Positions 1-5,231 of a DNA stretch of 5,231 bases are shown here, piece after piece. The DNA is taken from positions 1 to 5,231 of the forward strand of contig CANHSW010000180.1 of the NCBI GenBank assembly GCA_947463165.1, written 5' to 3'. Below the pieces are notes generated by a model, which saw nothing but the letters and a program-made list of their open reading frames with translations, searched no databases and was not told where the DNA came from. The stretch comes from Cyanobacteriota bacterium. Its GTDB lineage: Bacteria; Cyanobacteriota; Cyanobacteriia; PCC-6307; Cyanobiaceae. The translations under genes and the position numbers were made by a program. Numbering within the stretch: the stretch's first letter is position 1; every line of letters starts with the position of its first letter.

Positions 1-377
1 ATTCCCAGACGATTCAGATACAGCCTTTCGATCGGGGCTCGATGTCACTGATTGAGAAGGCAATTTCGATGAGTAACCTGGGCCTCACCCCCAACAACGA
101 TGGCAGGGTGATCCGCATCAACATCCCCCCGCTCACCCAGGAGCGCCGCAAGGAATTTTGCAAACTGGCAGCTCAGTATGCAGAAGAGGGCAAGGTGGCC
201 CTGCGCAATAGTCGCCGAGACGGTATTGACAGGGTTAAGAAGCTGGAGAAGGACGGCGAGCTCTCGGAAGACCAGAGCCGCGATGAGCAAGCCAAGGTGC
301 AGACACTTACCGATAAGTACATCGCTGAGTTGGAAAAGCACCTGGCTCAAAAGGAAGCCGATATTCTCAAGGTGTGA
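1..377 (+). CDS. frr: Ribosome recycling factor, 3' part (5' end outside window)
   Basis: Ribosome recycling factor acts in the cytoplasm with EF-G to split the post-termination ribosome complex. The reading frame is open from position 3, ahead of the first internal ATG at 42. The residues before that ATG ([13 protein letters not shown]) match the RRF family, so the gene enters from the left edge and ATG 42 is not its start. About 124 codons are visible; the family is usually about 180-185 residues, so roughly the first 60 are missing. Family landmarks are [39 protein letters not shown] (end of domain II and return into the helical bundle) and the conserved basic patch RNSRRD encoded near 204-221. 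The charged C-terminal helix ends in a TGA stop at 375-377. The next gene starts 9 nt downstream on the same strand, which suggests cotranscription. Nothing in the visible part looks damaged. Confidence 0.96.
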   Translation, partial: SQTIQIQPFDRGSMSLIEKAISMSNLGLTPNNDGRVIRINIPPLTQERRKEFCKLAAQYAEEGKVALRNSRRDGIDRVKKLEKDGELSEDQSRDEQAKVQTLTDKYIAELEKHLAQKEADILKV

Positions 378-386
378 GCGTTAGGT

Positions 387-1541
387 GTGAACGTTAATTG
401 CGAGGTGGTGGTGGTGGGCGCTGGCGCCGCTGGCGCTAGTGCCGCCTTTCATCTGGCCGCCGCTGGCCGTCGCGTGCTGCTGGTGGATCAGGCCCAGTTC
501 CCCCGCAGTAAGCCCTGCGGGGGCGGCATGGCTGCATCGGTGCAGCGGCTGTTTCCCTTTGATTTGCTGCCGGCGGTCGATCGGGTGATTGACCAGGTGC
601 GCTTCAGCTGGTGTCTGGAAGATCCGGTGATCGCCCCATTGCCCGGTGATGCTCCTTTCTGGATCGTGCGTCGCTCCCGCCTCGATGCCTTTCTGGCCGA
701 GCAGGCGCTGGCGGCCGGGGCCCAGTTTGAACAGGGGGTGCGGGTGGAGCGGTTGCAGCCCGATGGCGCCGGTGGTTGGCGGCTGCTGGGTGCTTGTGGC
801 GGCCAGCCCTGGAGCGCCACGGCCCAATCGGTGCTGATCGCCGATGGCTCGGGCTCGACATTGGCCACGGCCCATGGCCTGGGCCCCGCCAGACCCCGCT
901 TCGCTGAAACCGTTTCGGTGGAGGTGGACTGCGAGCCCGAACAGCCCTCCACCGCCCACTTTGAATTCGGCCTGGTGCGGCACGGCTTTTGTTGGGCCTT
1001 CCCCCGCCAGGGGGGCTACAGCATCGGCGTGGGTACCTTCATCGGCAGGGATCCAGCCGATGCCGATGCCGTGTTGCGGCGACTGCTGCCCAGCCTGGGG
1101 ATCAGCCCCGAGGCCGGCCAGCGGCGCCAGGGCCGCTTGCGCATCTGGGATGGCCAGCATCCTCTGCATGGCGGTGGCGCCGCTGCGGGGCTGCTGGTGG
1201 CCGGCGATGCGGCCTCCCTCTGTGATCCCTTCCTGGCCGAAGGGCTGCGGCCGGCCCTGCTCAGTGGCTGCCGGGCGGCGGCGGCGATCGATCGCTGGCT
1301 CGCTGGAGACACCACTGCCCTGGCCGGCTACAGCGCCCAGATGCGGGCGGAATGGGGTGAATCGATGGCCTGGGGCAAACGCATGGCCCAGGTGTTTTAT
1401 CGGCTGCCCCGGGTGGGCTATCAACTGGGGGTGAAACGGCCCACCGCCCCCCAGCGGATCGCCCAGATTCTTTCAGGGGAGATGGGCTATGGCGATATTG
1501 CCCAGCGGGTAATTAAGCGCTTGCTGTTTAAGCGAGGCTAA
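387..1541 (+). CDS. FAD-dependent oxidoreductase, geranylgeranyl reductase family
   Basis: This 384-residue flavoprotein resembles the geranylgeranyl reductase / p-hydroxybenzoate hydroxylase-like superfamily. Visible motifs are the N-terminal dinucleotide fold VVVVGAGAAGASAA (residues 7-20) with the acidic residue of VDQ at about 34. Next come KPCGGGM (42-48), typical of the GGR branch, and the second FAD-contact stretch LIADGSGST (150-158). HGFCWAFP (199-206) resembles the aromatic-rich GYxWxFP motif of GGR-type enzymes. The third FAD motif is LLVAGDAASLCDPFLAEGLRPA (269-290), with the Gly-Asp pair at 273-274. No signal peptide or convincing membrane helix is present. The start is GTG at 387; it lies close to the beta-strand of the FAD fold, as expected, but the upstream Shine-Dalgarno is weak (AAGG at 369-372, inside the frr end). 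The 9-nt spacing to frr suggests one operon and possible translational coupling. The substrate is unknown: the family reduces prenyl chains of chlorophyll, tocopherol precursors or lipids, but this need not be ChlP. Confidence 0.87.
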   Translation: MNVNCEVVVVGAGAAGASAAFHLAAAGRRVLLVDQAQFPRSKPCGGGMAASVQRLFPFDLLPAVDRVIDQVRFSWCLEDPVIAPLPGDAPFWIVRRSRLDAFLAEQALAAGAQFEQGVRVERLQPDGAGGWRLLGACGGQPWSATAQSVLIADGSGSTLATAHGLGPARPRFAETVSVEVDCEPEQPSTAHFEFGLVRHGFCWAFPRQGGYSIGVGTFIGRDPADADAVLRRLLPSLGISPEAGQRRQGRLRIWDGQHPLHGGGAAAGLLVAGDAASLCDPFLAEGLRPALLSGCRAAAAIDRWLAGDTTALAGYSAQMRAEWGESMAWGKRMAQVFYRLPRVGYQLGVKRPTAPQRIAQILSGEMGYGDIAQRVIKRLLFKRG

Positions 1542-1642
1542 CTGCTCTTGCATCGTGAGATCGGCGAGACATTCGGTTTATCGAAATTCCTTATTCCTTC
1601 GGTAAGTCTGGAAAGTTATTTCTATTTAGTGGCTGGCTTTGA

Positions 1643-2020
1643 TCAGATTTTGGTGCAGTCTTTGAGTTGACGCAGGCGCTGGTCGATCGAGGCAAGTAAC
1701 TCTAGGGCGAACATTGGTGCTTCCTGTACGGCGAATAGAAATTTTTCTCGGTTCATTACTAGTATTCGACAGTCTGTGAGGGCCTTGGCGTCGCCATAGC
1801 GGCGATGTTCTGGGGTCACTAGGGCACCGGCGCCAAAAACATCGCCGGCTTCAATATGTTCGTGGGCTTGGTCGCCGTTCCAGCTCAGTTGTACCATCCC
1901 CTCCAACAACCCATACATGCATTCACCATTTTCACCAGAGTGGAAAATAAGTTCACCTGCTGGCACGCTAATCACTTCGCCCTTATTGGCTAGGGCGCGC
2001 ATGGTATCAAGAGCATTCAT
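1643..2020 (-). CDS. Stand-alone cyclic nucleotide-binding-fold protein (Crp-like sensor domain, no HTH)
   Basis: This 125-residue protein consists of little more than one cNMP-binding-type beta-roll. Visible elements are VISVPAGELIFHSGENGECMY (residues 16-36), GLLEGMVQLS (37-46), EAGDVFGAGALV (57-68) and RRYGDAKALTDCRILVMNREKF (73-94), followed by a C-terminal helix. The first three elements and the helix match the Crp/Fnr N-terminal domain, but the protein ends there, so the DNA-binding helix-turn-helix is absent. Aligned by eye without gaps to E. coli CRP, the arginine that contacts the cyclic phosphate is kept (R74), whereas the partner glutamate of the GE(L/I)xL motif is alanine (A64 in FGAGAL). 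Canonical cAMP binding is therefore doubtful. The start is ATG at 2020; no Shine-Dalgarno is visible, and a second ATG at 2002 is an alternative start. It lies 145 nt downstream of tal on the same strand and converges on the oxidoreductase gene. Sampled 60-base blocks are 45-48% GC (1741-1800, 1921-1980), well below the 70% at 721-780. Its function is unknown; a protein-protein or ligand-sensing role is inference. Confidence 0.85.
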   Translation of the reverse strand: MNALDTMRALANKGEVISVPAGELIFHSGENGECMYGLLEGMVQLSWNGDQAHEHIEAGDVFGAGALVTPEHRRYGDAKALTDCRILVMNREKFLFAVQEAPMFALELLASIDQRLRQLKDCTKI

Positions 2021-2071
2021 GGAGATTGGCCGGGAGAAAATAGAGATTTACTAATGATTTGGCTGGCTTGC

Positions 2072-2184
2072 CCTGGGCTTTGGTCAATGCTCAGGGCTCT
2101 GTACAAGGCTCTGGCTCTGGTAAATGCCCAGGGCTTGGCTCAATACCCGGGGCTCTGGCCAATTCTCAGGCTCGGATCAATAGC
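2072..2184. repeat. Degenerate tandem repeat, ~19-bp unit, overlapping the tal 3' end
   Basis: About six successive imperfect units can be laid out at 2072-2091, 2092-2110, 2111-2128, 2129-2147, 2148-2166 and 2167-2184. Lengths run from 18 to 20 bp, with a + strand consensus near CAGGGCTCTGGTCAATGCT. The best-matching pair is 2129-2147 and 2148-2166. The last unit lies inside the final codons of tal, and the one before it carries part of the stop codon (tal ends at 2166). The array fills nearly all of the tal to CNB-gene spacer. The unit resembles the 14-bp unit upstream of tal, with about five extra bases in the middle. Found by eye; the exact unit borders are approximate. Confidence 0.72.
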
Positions 2185-3332
2185 GGGCCCAGGCCGCTGC
2201 GTACATCGTCTGGCGCTAGGCGACCATCGCTGTCGGTGTCGAGGGCATCGAAGACAGCGTCGCTACCCAGCCATTCCTCGCGGGTAATGCAACCATCGCC
2301 ATCGAGGTCGTTGAGCAGGAAGATCTCATGGACGGCATGGCCGAAGGCGGCGCCTCCCTCCAATTCCGCCAGCCGATGGGCTAGCTGGGCTTCCAAAGTT
2401 TCGATCGCCTTGGTAAAGCCACTGATACCCTCTTCCAGTTTTTCGCTGGCCATCTGATCGGAGGCCAGTAGTTCGCGGAAGCGGGGTTCGTCGAGAGTGA
2501 TCTGGTCTACGCAGGCGCCGGGATCAAAGGCATTGAGGCGGCGCTCCAATACTCCAGAAGTTTTGCGCAGTTGATCCAGTAGGCCGGGGGAGATGGTGAG
2601 CAGATCGCAGCCAGCCAGCTCAATAATTTCTTCCATGTTGCGGAAGCTGGCGCCCATGACCTCTGTTTTGTAACCGTAGGTTTTGTAATAATTAAAGATA
2701 CTCGTTACTGAAATTACACCTGGATCTTCGGGACCTGGATAGCTATCGCGACCACTATTTTTCTTGTGCCAATCGAGAATGCGGCCCACGAATGGCGAGA
2801 TTAAGGTGGCGCCGGCCTCGGCTGCTGCCACCGCCTGGGCGAAGCCAAACAGCAGGGTTAGATTGCAGTGAATCCCTTCTTTTTCAAGTACTTCGGCAGC
2901 TTGAATGCCCTCCCAGGTGGAAGCGATCTTGATCAGTACGCGATCGTTTGATATGCCAGCTTCGTTATAGAGGCCAATTAGTTTGCGCGCCTTGGCAATC
3001 GTGGCCTCTGTGTCAAAGCTGAGGCGGGCATCCACTTCGGTGGATACTCGGCCCGGCACAATTTTGAGAATTTCCTTGCCGAAGATCACGCAGATCTCAT
3101 CGAGCGCTTCGCTGACCACGGCATCGGCAGCGGCGCCGGCCCCGATCGCGGCCCGCGATTCCCTCAAGGAGCGGTCGATCAGCTCTTGATAGGTGGGAAT
3201 CTGGGCTGCCGCCAGAATCAGCGATGGGTTGGTGGTGGCATCGCGGGGGGTGAACTGCCGGATGGCGTCGATATCTCCGGTATCGGCCACCACCACGGTC
3301 ATGGCGGCGAGTTGGTCGAGCAGGTTGGCCAT
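2166..3332 (-). CDS. tal: Transaldolase with C-terminal EF-hand pair
   Basis: Transaldolase transfers a dihydroxyacetone unit between sedoheptulose-7-phosphate and glyceraldehyde-3-phosphate in the cytoplasmic non-oxidative pentose phosphate pathway. Residues 1 to about 322 are a TalB-type (class I) barrel. The Schiff-base lysine is K135 in VLIKIASTW, with D17 (VVADTGD) and E99 (VSTEVDAR) as the acid/base residues. The phosphate-site stretch [10 protein letters not shown] is at 179-188, and N157 and T159 lie in CNLTLLF. The spacing matches E. coli TalB with a +3 offset. At 388 residues it is about 70 longer than that enzyme. The extra part holds two EF-hand loops: a canonical [12 protein letters not shown] (342-353) and [12 protein letters not shown] (365-376), the latter with Asp instead of Glu at position 12. 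The ATG start fits the family N-terminus ([20 protein letters not shown]). There is no Shine-Dalgarno, since a tandem repeat abuts the start codon. The final residues (about LLIRA) fall in the downstream repeat. It lies downstream of ftsI, 242 nt apart on the same strand. Confidence 0.96.
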   Translation of the reverse strand: MANLLDQLAAMTVVVADTGDIDAIRQFTPRDATTNPSLILAAAQIPTYQELIDRSLRESRAAIGAGAAADAVVSEALDEICVIFGKEILKIVPGRVSTEVDARLSFDTEATIAKARKLIGLYNEAGISNDRVLIKIASTWEGIQAAEVLEKEGIHCNLTLLFGFAQAVAAAEAGATLISPFVGRILDWHKKNSGRDSYPGPEDPGVISVTSIFNYYKTYGYKTEVMGASFRNMEEIIELAGCDLLTISPGLLDQLRKTSGVLERRLNAFDPGACVDQITLDEPRFRELLASDQMASEKLEEGISGFTKAIETLEAQLAHRLAELEGGAAFGHAVHEIFLLNDLDGDGCITREEWLGSDAVFDALDTDSDGRLAPDDVRSGLGPLLIRA

Positions 3333-3526
3333 CAGGGCGGAAAGCTCAGGGCGGATAGCTAGGGAGCGGAAAGCTCAGGGCAGATTGACCGGGCAGGCTG
3401 CCCAGGCGGGTGGCCCAGGCTGGGAGCCCAGGGCGAATAGCGCGGGGCTGATTGCTCGGGGCAGAATGCTCGGGGCTGATAAGGCGGGGCTGATTGGGCT
3501 GGGCGGGTAGTCCAAGGCAGGCCCTG
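3333..3526. repeat. Degenerate tandem repeat, ~14-bp unit, filling the tal 5' leader
   Basis: About 14 head-to-tail units can be read without gaps. They begin at 3333, 3347, 3361, 3376, 3390, 3403, 3416, 3429, 3443, 3457, 3471, 3485, 3499 and 3513, with lengths of 13-15 bp. The + strand consensus is near C(A/G)GGGC(T/G)GAT(T/A)GCT. Examples are CAGGGCGGAAAGCT and CAGGGCGGATAGCT (first two units) and CGGGGCTGATTGCT and CGGGGCAGAATGCT (3443-3470). The left-hand units carry CAGGG and the units at 3443-3498 carry CGGGG, so the array has sub-families consistent with local duplication. The + strand is G-rich. The first unit touches the tal start codon with no intervening base. No promoter is recognisable within it. 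The last unit is poorly matched. Confidence 0.82.
3486..3507 (+). other. Possible G-quadruplex motif within the 14-bp array
   Basis: Four G-runs (3486-3489, 3496-3498, 3501-3503, 3505-3507) are separated by loops of 6, 2 and 1 bases, which meets the usual four-run pattern with loops of at most 7. It lies on the strand that serves as template for tal transcription, so it could form in DNA but not in the tal leader RNA, which is C-rich there. Whether it folds is untested; it may be a by-product of the G-rich repeat. Confidence 0.45.
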
Positions 3527-3528
3527 GG

Positions 3529-3549
3529 CTAAGCGGTGAAATCGCTTAG
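3529..3549 (-). terminator. Hairpin downstream of ftsI, possible terminator without U-tract
   Basis: A perfect 7-bp inverted repeat, CTAAGCG and CGCTTAG, encloses a 7-base loop. It lies 25 nt past the ftsI stop codon in the direction of ftsI transcription. The following bases on the minus strand are CCCAGGGCC, not a T-run, so it is not a classical intrinsic terminator. Cyanobacteria generally lack Rho, so a stem-only terminator, an RNA-processing site or a transcript-stabilising 3' end are all possible. It stands between ftsI and the repeat array and may separate ftsI and tal expression. Confidence 0.42.
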
Positions 3550-3551
3550 AT

Positions 3552-3563
3552 CAAGCTAGCTTG
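3552..3563. repeat. 12-bp perfect palindrome CAAGCTAGCTTG
   Basis: This self-complementary 12-mer lies 11 nt beyond the ftsI stop codon and just before the 3529-3549 hairpin in the ftsI direction. It has no loop, so it could be a dimeric protein site or add to RNA structure at the ftsI 3' end. The palindrome itself is certain; any function is not. Confidence 0.4.
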
Positions 3564-3574
3564 CTGTTATCTCC

Positions 3575-5231
3575 TCAGCTGGCTTGGGCCGGTGTGGGCT
3601 TGCTGATCGGCCGGGAGGGGGGGATCTTCTCCAGCACCAGCAGGGCTTCGATCAGTTGCTTGGCCACGGGTACGGCCACGGTGGATCCATAGGCGTTGCC
3701 GCCCTTGGGTTCATCCACCACCACCAGCACCACGTAGCGCGGCGCTTCGATCGGCAGGTGGGCCACGAAGCTGGTGATCCGAGCACCCGGGATGTAAATA
3801 CCCCGTTCGGCCTTCTGGGCCGTGCCGGTCTTGCCGCCAATGCGGTAGCCAGGGATGCGGCAGCCTTTGCCGCTGCCCTTCTCCACCACAGTTTCCATCC
3901 AGCGCATCACCGTTTGGGTAACGGCTGGATCGAGCAGTTGTCGGCCAGCCTCGCCGGGGGCGCTGGCCAGGGCCTCACCTGAGCGCAGGCCGCGGGTGAT
4001 GTGGGGGCTCACCAGGCGGCCGCCATTGGCGAGCATGGCGTGCAGCTGCAGCAGTTTCAAGGGGGTGAGCGAAAAGCCCTGGCCAAAGGCGGCCACTGCA
4101 GACTCGATCGGTTGGCCCACGAAGTCGCCCCGGGTTTTCAGTTCCCCGGCCACTGCCCCAGGCAGGTCGGTGTCGGGGGGGGAATCGATGCCCAGGGCCT
4201 TGAGCCAGCGCCAGAATTGCTCACGCTTCACATGGGTCATCGCTTGAACCATGCCTACGTTGCTGGAAACTTGCAACACGGTGGGGAAGTCAATAATCCC
4301 GTTCGCCCTGCGGTCGTGGTTGAAAATTGGCCAGCCGCCGATGCTTAGTTGGCCGCTGTCGTTTACCTTGCCATAGGGGTCTATCGCTTTTTCCTGCAGG
4401 GCGATAGCCAGGTTGATCGGCTTGAATGTGGAGCCTGGTTCATAGAGATCCTGCACACTCCACTCGCGAAATAGGCCTGGATTGAACTTCCAAAAAGCGT
4501 TGGGATCGTAGGTGGGTGTGGAGGCCAGCGCCAGCATTTCCCCGTTGTTCACGTCCATCACCAGGGCGACGCCCCGCTTGGCATGCCATTGCTTCACCTG
4601 GCGCTCTAGGGCCTGTAGGGCCACCTGTTGCAACTTGGCATCGAGGGTGAGCTGCAGGCGCAGGTCGTCGCCATAGAGGGCCCCGGCGGTGAGGCCCTCC
4701 GGCAGGGGCGTGCCGTCGGCTCCCCGCAGCATCCGCAGGGTGGTTTCTTGACGCTTTAAGTCTCTATCGCGGCTCTGCTCCAGACCGGCTTGGGGGATCC
4801 GCTCCAGGTTGAGGAAGCCCACCACGTTTGCGAACAGGTTGCCCTGGGGATAGAGGCGGCGGGGATAGGCCTCCAGGTCGAGACCGCTGATGCCGAGGGC
4901 GCGCACCCGCTTGGCGGTCTCTGGATCGAGGTCGCTGGCGAGCTTCACGCCACTGCGGCGATTGCCCAGCAGGGTCAACAGCCGCTGGCTGGGCTCGGCC
5001 AGGATTGGCGCCAATTTTATGGCCACTTCCCCGCTGGTGCGCAGGGCCTGGGGATCGTCGCCGGGGAAGTTGAAAAAGCGTGGGTGGGCCCAGAGCCTGA
5101 ACCGCTCTTCGTCTAGGGCCACCAGCTGGCCGTTGCGATCGACGATGGCGCGTCGCTTGCCAATCGGCACCTCCGAATGGGTCTGAACCGCCCGGGCTCG
5201 CTGGAGCAGATTGCGGCTATCCATCACCTGC
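3575..5231 (-). CDS. ftsI: Peptidoglycan D,D-transpeptidase FtsI / PBP2-type class B PBP (5' end outside window)
   Basis: FtsI is the class B penicillin-binding protein that cross-links septal peptidoglycan in the divisome with FtsW; its catalytic domain is periplasmic. Numbered from the GTG at 5227, the PBP dimer (pedestal) region is about 18-190, with GKRRAIVDRNGQLVALDEE (23-41) and the later ANVVGFLNLE. The transpeptidase domain is about 215-530. All three catalytic motifs are intact: SxxK as EPGSTFKP (nucleophile S266, K269), SxN as SSN (321-323) and KTG as GGKTGTAQ (464-471). The frame stays open past this GTG to the window edge (a Gln codon at 5230-5228). The cytoplasmic tail and single N-terminal membrane anchor expected of FtsI are not visible, so the true start lies beyond the right edge and neither the GTG at 5227 nor the ATG at 5224 should be taken as start. 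The visible ~551 codons plus an anchor would fit a protein of about 600 residues. The stop is TGA at 3577-3575. tal follows on the same strand after a 242-nt spacer. Confidence 0.95.
   Translation of the reverse strand, partial: QVMDSRNLLQRARAVQTHSEVPIGKRRAIVDRNGQLVALDEERFRLWAHPRFFNFPGDDPQALRTSGEVAIKLAPILAEPSQRLLTLLGNRRSGVKLASDLDPETAKRVRALGISGLDLEAYPRRLYPQGNLFANVVGFLNLERIPQAGLEQSRDRDLKRQETTLRMLRGADGTPLPEGLTAGALYGDDLRLQLTLDAKLQQVALQALERQVKQWHAKRGVALVMDVNNGEMLALASTPTYDPNAFWKFNPGLFREWSVQDLYEPGSTFKPINLAIALQEKAIDPYGKVNDSGQLSIGGWPIFNHDRRANGIIDFPTVLQVSSNVGMVQAMTHVKREQFWRWLKALGIDSPPDTDLPGAVAGELKTRGDFVGQPIESAVAAFGQGFSLTPLKLLQLHAMLANGGRLVSPHITRGLRSGEALASAPGEAGRQLLDPAVTQTVMRWMETVVEKGSGKGCRIPGYRIGGKTGTAQKAERGIYIPGARITSFVAHLPIEAPRYVVLVVVDEPKGGNAYGSTVAVPVAKQLIEALLVLEKIPPSRPISKPTPAQAS

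Noticed and set aside
42..44. ATG 42 as the start of a short separate gene
   Set aside because: The open frame continues upstream to the window edge with RRF-family residues, so this is an internal methionine of frr.
381..1424. Long minus-strand reading frame of 347 residues opposite the oxidoreductase gene
   Set aside because: It is antisense to a gene with clear FAD-binding motifs. The GC-rich complement stays open by composition, and its translation is low-complexity with no recognisable fold.
1572..1585. Small hairpin TTCG-GTTTAT-CGAA between the convergent genes as a bidirectional terminator
   Set aside because: The stem is only 4 bp with no T-run, which could easily occur by chance in this AT-richer spacer. 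The adjacent ATTCCTT direct repeat (1586-1599) is also too short to support a call.
2037..2060. AT-rich stretch upstream of the CNB-fold gene as a promoter
   Set aside because: TAAATC-like hexamers occur on the minus strand, but no matching -35 element at proper spacing is seen, so no promoter is called.
3193..3510. Plus-strand reading frame across the tal start and the repeat array
   Set aside because: It is antisense to the conserved Tal N-terminus, and its second half only translates the tandem repeat.
3333..3526. Possible CRISPR array
   Set aside because: The units are only 13-15 bp, directly contiguous and degenerate, with no unique spacers and no cas genes nearby.

Overview
The window looks like chromosomal DNA of a GC-rich picocyanobacterium (Synechococcus/Cyanobium type). 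The basis is the character of the proteins: a cyanobacterial ribosome recycling factor, a geranylgeranyl-reductase-like flavoprotein, a transaldolase carrying a C-terminal EF-hand pair, and FtsI. The gene order frr, flavoprotein, cyclic-nucleotide-binding-like protein, tal, ftsI also fits my recollection of marine Synechococcus and Prochlorococcus genomes. This assignment was not tested by any search.

Layout. On the + strand, the 3' two thirds of frr (1-377) is followed after 9 nt by a GTG-started FAD-dependent oxidoreductase (387-1541); the two are probably cotranscribed. A 101-nt gap without a convincing terminator separates them from a convergent minus-strand block. Reading leftwards, that block is ftsI (from beyond the right edge to 3575), tal (3332-2166) and a small stand-alone cyclic-nucleotide-binding-fold protein (2020-1643).

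The most unusual content is non-coding. Both spacers flanking tal are built almost wholly from degenerate short tandem repeats. The upstream spacer (3333-3526) holds about 14 units of roughly 14 bp and abuts the tal start codon directly. The downstream spacer (2072-2184) holds about 6 units of roughly 19 bp and runs through the tal stop codon into its last codons. The two units look related, sharing C(A/G)GGGCT at the left end and often (A/T)TGCT at the right end. A four-G-run quadruplex-type motif lies inside the upstream array. A 7-bp-stem hairpin and a 12-bp palindrome lie between ftsI and the array.

How the genes relate: FtsI makes septal peptidoglycan, Frr recycles ribosomes, Tal serves the non-oxidative pentose phosphate pathway, and the flavoprotein probably acts on an isoprenoid or lipid substrate. 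These are mostly unrelated housekeeping functions. The possible regulatory theme is tal, which carries a calcium-binding-type module and lies next to a degenerate cNMP-type sensor domain. No defence system, CRISPR array, IS element, tRNA or rRNA gene was seen.
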